In this document: positions 61,819 through 64,000 of the stretch, in pieces | Layout of the letters: each line of letters begins with the position of its first letter | Position numbering within the stretch: the stretch's first letter is position 1 | Source of the DNA: Kibdelosporangium aridum | Lineage (GTDB): Bacteria > Actinomycetota > Actinomycetes > Mycobacteriales > Pseudonocardiaceae | NCBI RefSeq assembly: GCF_900176515.1 | Contig: NZ_FWXV01000002.1 | Span: forward strand, 682,001 to 746,000 | Direction of reading: 5' to 3' | DNA: 64,000 nt | Notes under the pieces: generated by a model | Seen by the model: only the letters and a program-made list of their open reading frames with translations | Told to the model about the DNA's origin: nothing | Databases searched by the model: none | Translations under genes and position numbers: made by a program

Positions 61819-62996
61819 CGCTGGCCTCCCAGGATGGAGCCGAGCAGGCCACCGCCGTTGGCGCACGGCTTGCTCGGGGTGCTGGGCTGGTTGTCCAGGT
61901 TCGGCACGCCGAGCGGTGGTGGCGCGCCCGGCTGCGTGCCTTCCTTGCCGACGAGCAGATCGTTGAGCAACGGGATGTCCTGCAGCGGGTTCTGCCTGCT
62001 GCGGGACAGGTTGTTGACGATCTCGCCGAGGTTCAGGTCGATCTTGGCGTACAGGTTGAAGTAGTCACCCTTCACGCCTGCCACCGCGGAGTCCGGGAAC
62101 GGGAAGCTGAGCAGCAGCTCCAGCGCTTTCGGCAGGTTCGCGCCGGCTTCGCTGAGCTTCTGCAGCGTCGGCGCGAGCGCCTTGAGGTCCGCGACCACGT
62201 TGGCCTTGCTCTTGTTGACCGTGTCGACGGCGACGTCCGACAGCTGGTCGAGGTTCTGCAGCATGGTCACCAGCTGGGGCCGCTGCTCGGCCAGCACCTG
62301 CAGGCCGGGGCCGATCTCGTCGATCACCTTGGCGATCTTGTCCTTCTGCCCGGCCAGCGTGCCGGACAGCTTGTTCAGCCCGTCCAGCGCCTTGGTGATG
62401 TCGCCGCGCCGAGCGTCCAGATCGGACACGAGCTTGTTCGTGTTGGTCAGCAGGGCACGCAGCTGCGGCTCGTTGCCGTCCGCGACCTGGTTGAGCTCGT
62501 TGGCGATTGTCCTGAGCTGATCCACGCCGCCGCCGTTGAGCAGCATGGACAACGCCCCGAGGACCTCTTCGACCTCGGTGTTGCGGTTGGTCCGGTCCAG
62601 CCCGATGTACGCGCCGTTGGCCAGCTTTCCTTGCTCCTTGCCCGGATCCGGCGCGGCCAGCTCGACGTACTTCTCGCCGAGCAGGCTGGACTGCCGCAGG
62701 CGGGCGAACGAATTGGCGGGCAGCTCCACGTCACCGCGCACGCTCATGGTGACCTCGGCGGTCCAGCCGTCCGGCGCCAGGGTGATCGCCTCGACCCGGC
62801 CGATCGGGACTTCGTTGACCTTCACGCCGGACTGCGGCACGAGGTCGAGCACGTCACGGAACTGGGCTTTCACCGTGTACGGCCGGTCGCCGAGGTCGGC
62901 ACCGCCAGGCAACGGCAGGTCGTAGATGCCGTCGAAGCTGCACGAGCTCAGCACGAGCACGCCCGCGCAGGCGCCGACAATCCGCCGGAACTTCAT
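61812..62996 (-). CDS. MceE-type lipoprotein
   Basis: The 394-residue product starts MKFRRIVGACAGVLVLSSC with a lipobox and lipidated C19, the hallmark of the fifth Mce subunit (LprK-like). The MlaD domain is at about 40-115 (QSGVKVNEVPIGRVEAITLA; SSLLGEKYVELAAP), then helices (EVLGALSMLLNGGGVDQLRT). The ATG overlaps the mceD stop as ATGA. A Cys-containing tail (GGLLGSILGGQRC) is unusual. Confidence 0.92.
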   Translation of the reverse strand: MKFRRIVGACAGVLVLSSCSFDGIYDLPLPGGADLGDRPYTVKAQFRDVLDLVPQSGVKVNEVPIGRVEAITLAPDGWTAEVTMSVRGDVELPANSFARLRQSSLLGEKYVELAAPDPGKEQGKLANGAYIGLDRTNRNTEVEEVLGALSMLLNGGGVDQLRTIANELNQVADGNEPQLRALLTNTNKLVSDLDARRGDITKALDGLNKLSGTLAGQKDKIAKVIDEIGPGLQVLAEQRPQLVTMLQNLDQLSDVAVDTVNKSKANVVADLKALAPTLQKLSEAGANLPKALELLLSFPFPDSAVAGVKGDYFNLYAKIDLNLGEIVNNLSRSRQNPLQDIPLLNDLLVGKEGTQPGAPPPLGVPNLDNQPSTPSKPCANGGGLLGSILGGQRC

Positions 62997-64000
62997 CGCC
63001 CACCTCCCAGCGGAACCGGGAACTGCGGCTTGAAGCCGTTGTCGTAGGCGGTGAGCAGCTGCGCGACCGACGGAAGGCCCTTCACCAGCGGCGCGACCGT
63101 CTTGCACGTGTCGGACAGCAGCGGCGGGATCTGTTTGGGCGTGCCTTGTTCGAGCAGCTTGCAGATCATCACGATCGGCGGCTGCGTCAACTCGTTGAGG
63201 TTCGCGCGGGCGTCGAGCGTTCCGGAGGACGCGTTGTACGTGTTGTAGACGTTGCTGAGGGCCAGCGGAGCCACGTCAAGCACCTCGGCGAGCGCGGCTC
63301 GTTGATCGACGAGCACCTGCGTGATCGACGCCAGCTTGTCCACGTTGGACTTCAAGCGGTCCCGGTTGTCCCTGATGAACGCCTGTACCTGTTCCAGCGC
63401 GGTCGACAGCTGCGCGACGGCCTGTGCCAGGTTGCCGCGTTCGGCGGCGAGGAACTTGCTCACGTCGGCCAGCTGCTCGGAGAACTGCCGGACCTGCTTG
63501 TCGCTCGCGGCCAGCGTCCCGGTGAACTTGTTCAGGTTGTCCACTGTGGAGAACAGCTGTTCCTGGCTGCCGGACAGGGTTCTGGCCGCCTGGCCGAGCT
63601 GTTTGATCGTGTCGTGGGTGGCCTGGCCGTTGCCTTCGAGGTTCTTGGCCAGGGTGTCCAGCAGGTCCGACAGGGCGCCGTTCTTGTTGGCGCCGTTGGG
63701 ACCGAGCGTGGTGCTCACCCGGTTCAGGCTCTTGTACAGGTCGTCGACCTCGAGCGGGGTCGCCGTGCGGTTACGGGGAATCGTGGCGCCCGTGTTCATC
63801 TGCGGCCCGGCCACGTACGCCGGGGCGATCTGCACATACCGGTCGCTGACCAGGCTCGGGGCGACCACGACCGCGCTGGCGTCCATCGGGATCGCCCGGT
63901 CGCGGTCGATCAGCATCTCGACCTTGACCTGGTCACCCTGCGGCTCGACCTTGTCCACGGTCCCGATCGCGACGCCGAGGACACGCACGTCGTTGCCCTC
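62993..64000 (-). CDS. MceD-type Mce/MlaD protein (5' end outside window)
   Basis: The reading frame continues past the right edge; 335 codons are visible. It enters within the MlaD domain (DVRVLGVAIGTVDKVEPQGD; SLVSDRYVQIAPAY) and continues as the Mce helical region and C-terminal domain (PPLLSDTCKTVAPLVKGLPS). By position before the lipoprotein it is MceD. The rest of the operon (YrbE permeases, mceA-C) is expected beyond the edge. Confidence 0.9.
   Translation of the reverse strand, partial: EGNDVRVLGVAIGTVDKVEPQGDQVKVEMLIDRDRAIPMDASAVVVAPSLVSDRYVQIAPAYVAGPQMNTGATIPRNRTATPLEVDDLYKSLNRVSTTLGPNGANKNGALSDLLDTLAKNLEGNGQATHDTIKQLGQAARTLSGSQEQLFSTVDNLNKFTGTLAASDKQVRQFSEQLADVSKFLAAERGNLAQAVAQLSTALEQVQAFIRDNRDRLKSNVDKLASITQVLVDQRAALAEVLDVAPLALSNVYNTYNASSGTLDARANLNELTQPPIVMICKLLEQGTPKQIPPLLSDTCKTVAPLVKGLPSVAQLLTAYDNGFKPQFPVPLGGGR

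Overview
The window is high-GC actinobacterial DNA, almost certainly from the order Pseudonocardiales (Pseudonocardiaceae-like; the genus cannot be fixed from sequence alone). The reasons are the zinc-type uS14, the bL17 with an acidic tail, the mycobacteria-like order of the rpoBC and ribosomal operons, Mce and type VII secretion (ESX) genes, and coupled GTGA/ATGA gene junctions throughout.

Layout. (1) Positions 1-7190: the edge of an ESX-4-like type VII secretion locus (eccB, divergent eccE and a coupled unknown gene), followed by two tandem secreted subtilisin-like proteases. (2) 7190-7523: a convergent intergenic region with a very large palindrome and copies of a short repeat that recurs at 58.8-59.1 kb. 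(3) 7524-27233, all minus strand: one long ribosomal/transcription block. In transcription order it holds S10 and spc genes (rpsJ to rplO, closed by a strong terminator), then two small membrane proteins, idi, secY, adk, map, a DUF1707 protein, infA, rpmJ, rpsM, a previously unnoticed 62-codon ORF, rpsK, rpsD, rpoA, rplQ and truA. (4) 27641-31968: the str operon (rpsL, rpsG, fusA, tuf), minus strand.

(5) 32383-43468, plus strand: an effector island and the most interesting part of the window. A YbaB-like gene and a WXG100-like gene precede a 2131-residue polymorphic toxin. The toxin reads: helical WXG-type N-terminus; about 650 residues of Pro/Gly/Thr/Ser-rich linker; caspase/CHAT-like domain; ADP-ribosyltransferase; second caspase/CHAT-like domain; RelA/SpoT-like synthetase. 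Four genes follow, each overlapping the one before: two paralogous small proteins, a 599-residue protein with a TNT-like tail, and an ADP-ribosylglycohydrolase-family protein. I read this as a multi-warhead type VII effector with its own immunity cluster, in an arrangement that recalls MARTX toxins. (6) 43465-49442: a DesK/DesR-like two-component system, an ABC-2 exporter, an SRPBCC protein with a leaderless promoter, a frameshifted secreted protein, a DinB protein and a short HTH regulator.

(7) 49648-57119, minus strand: rpoC and rpoB, with a good promoter upstream of rpoB and a 16-bp terminator stem after rpoC. (8) 57403-64000, minus strand: two unknown genes, the second repeat cluster, and the distal end of an Mce operon (mceD partial, mceE lipoprotein, mceF, two Mce-associated proteins).

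No tRNA, rRNA, CRISPR array, transposase or integrase gene was seen. All domain assignments come from reading motifs; no search was run.
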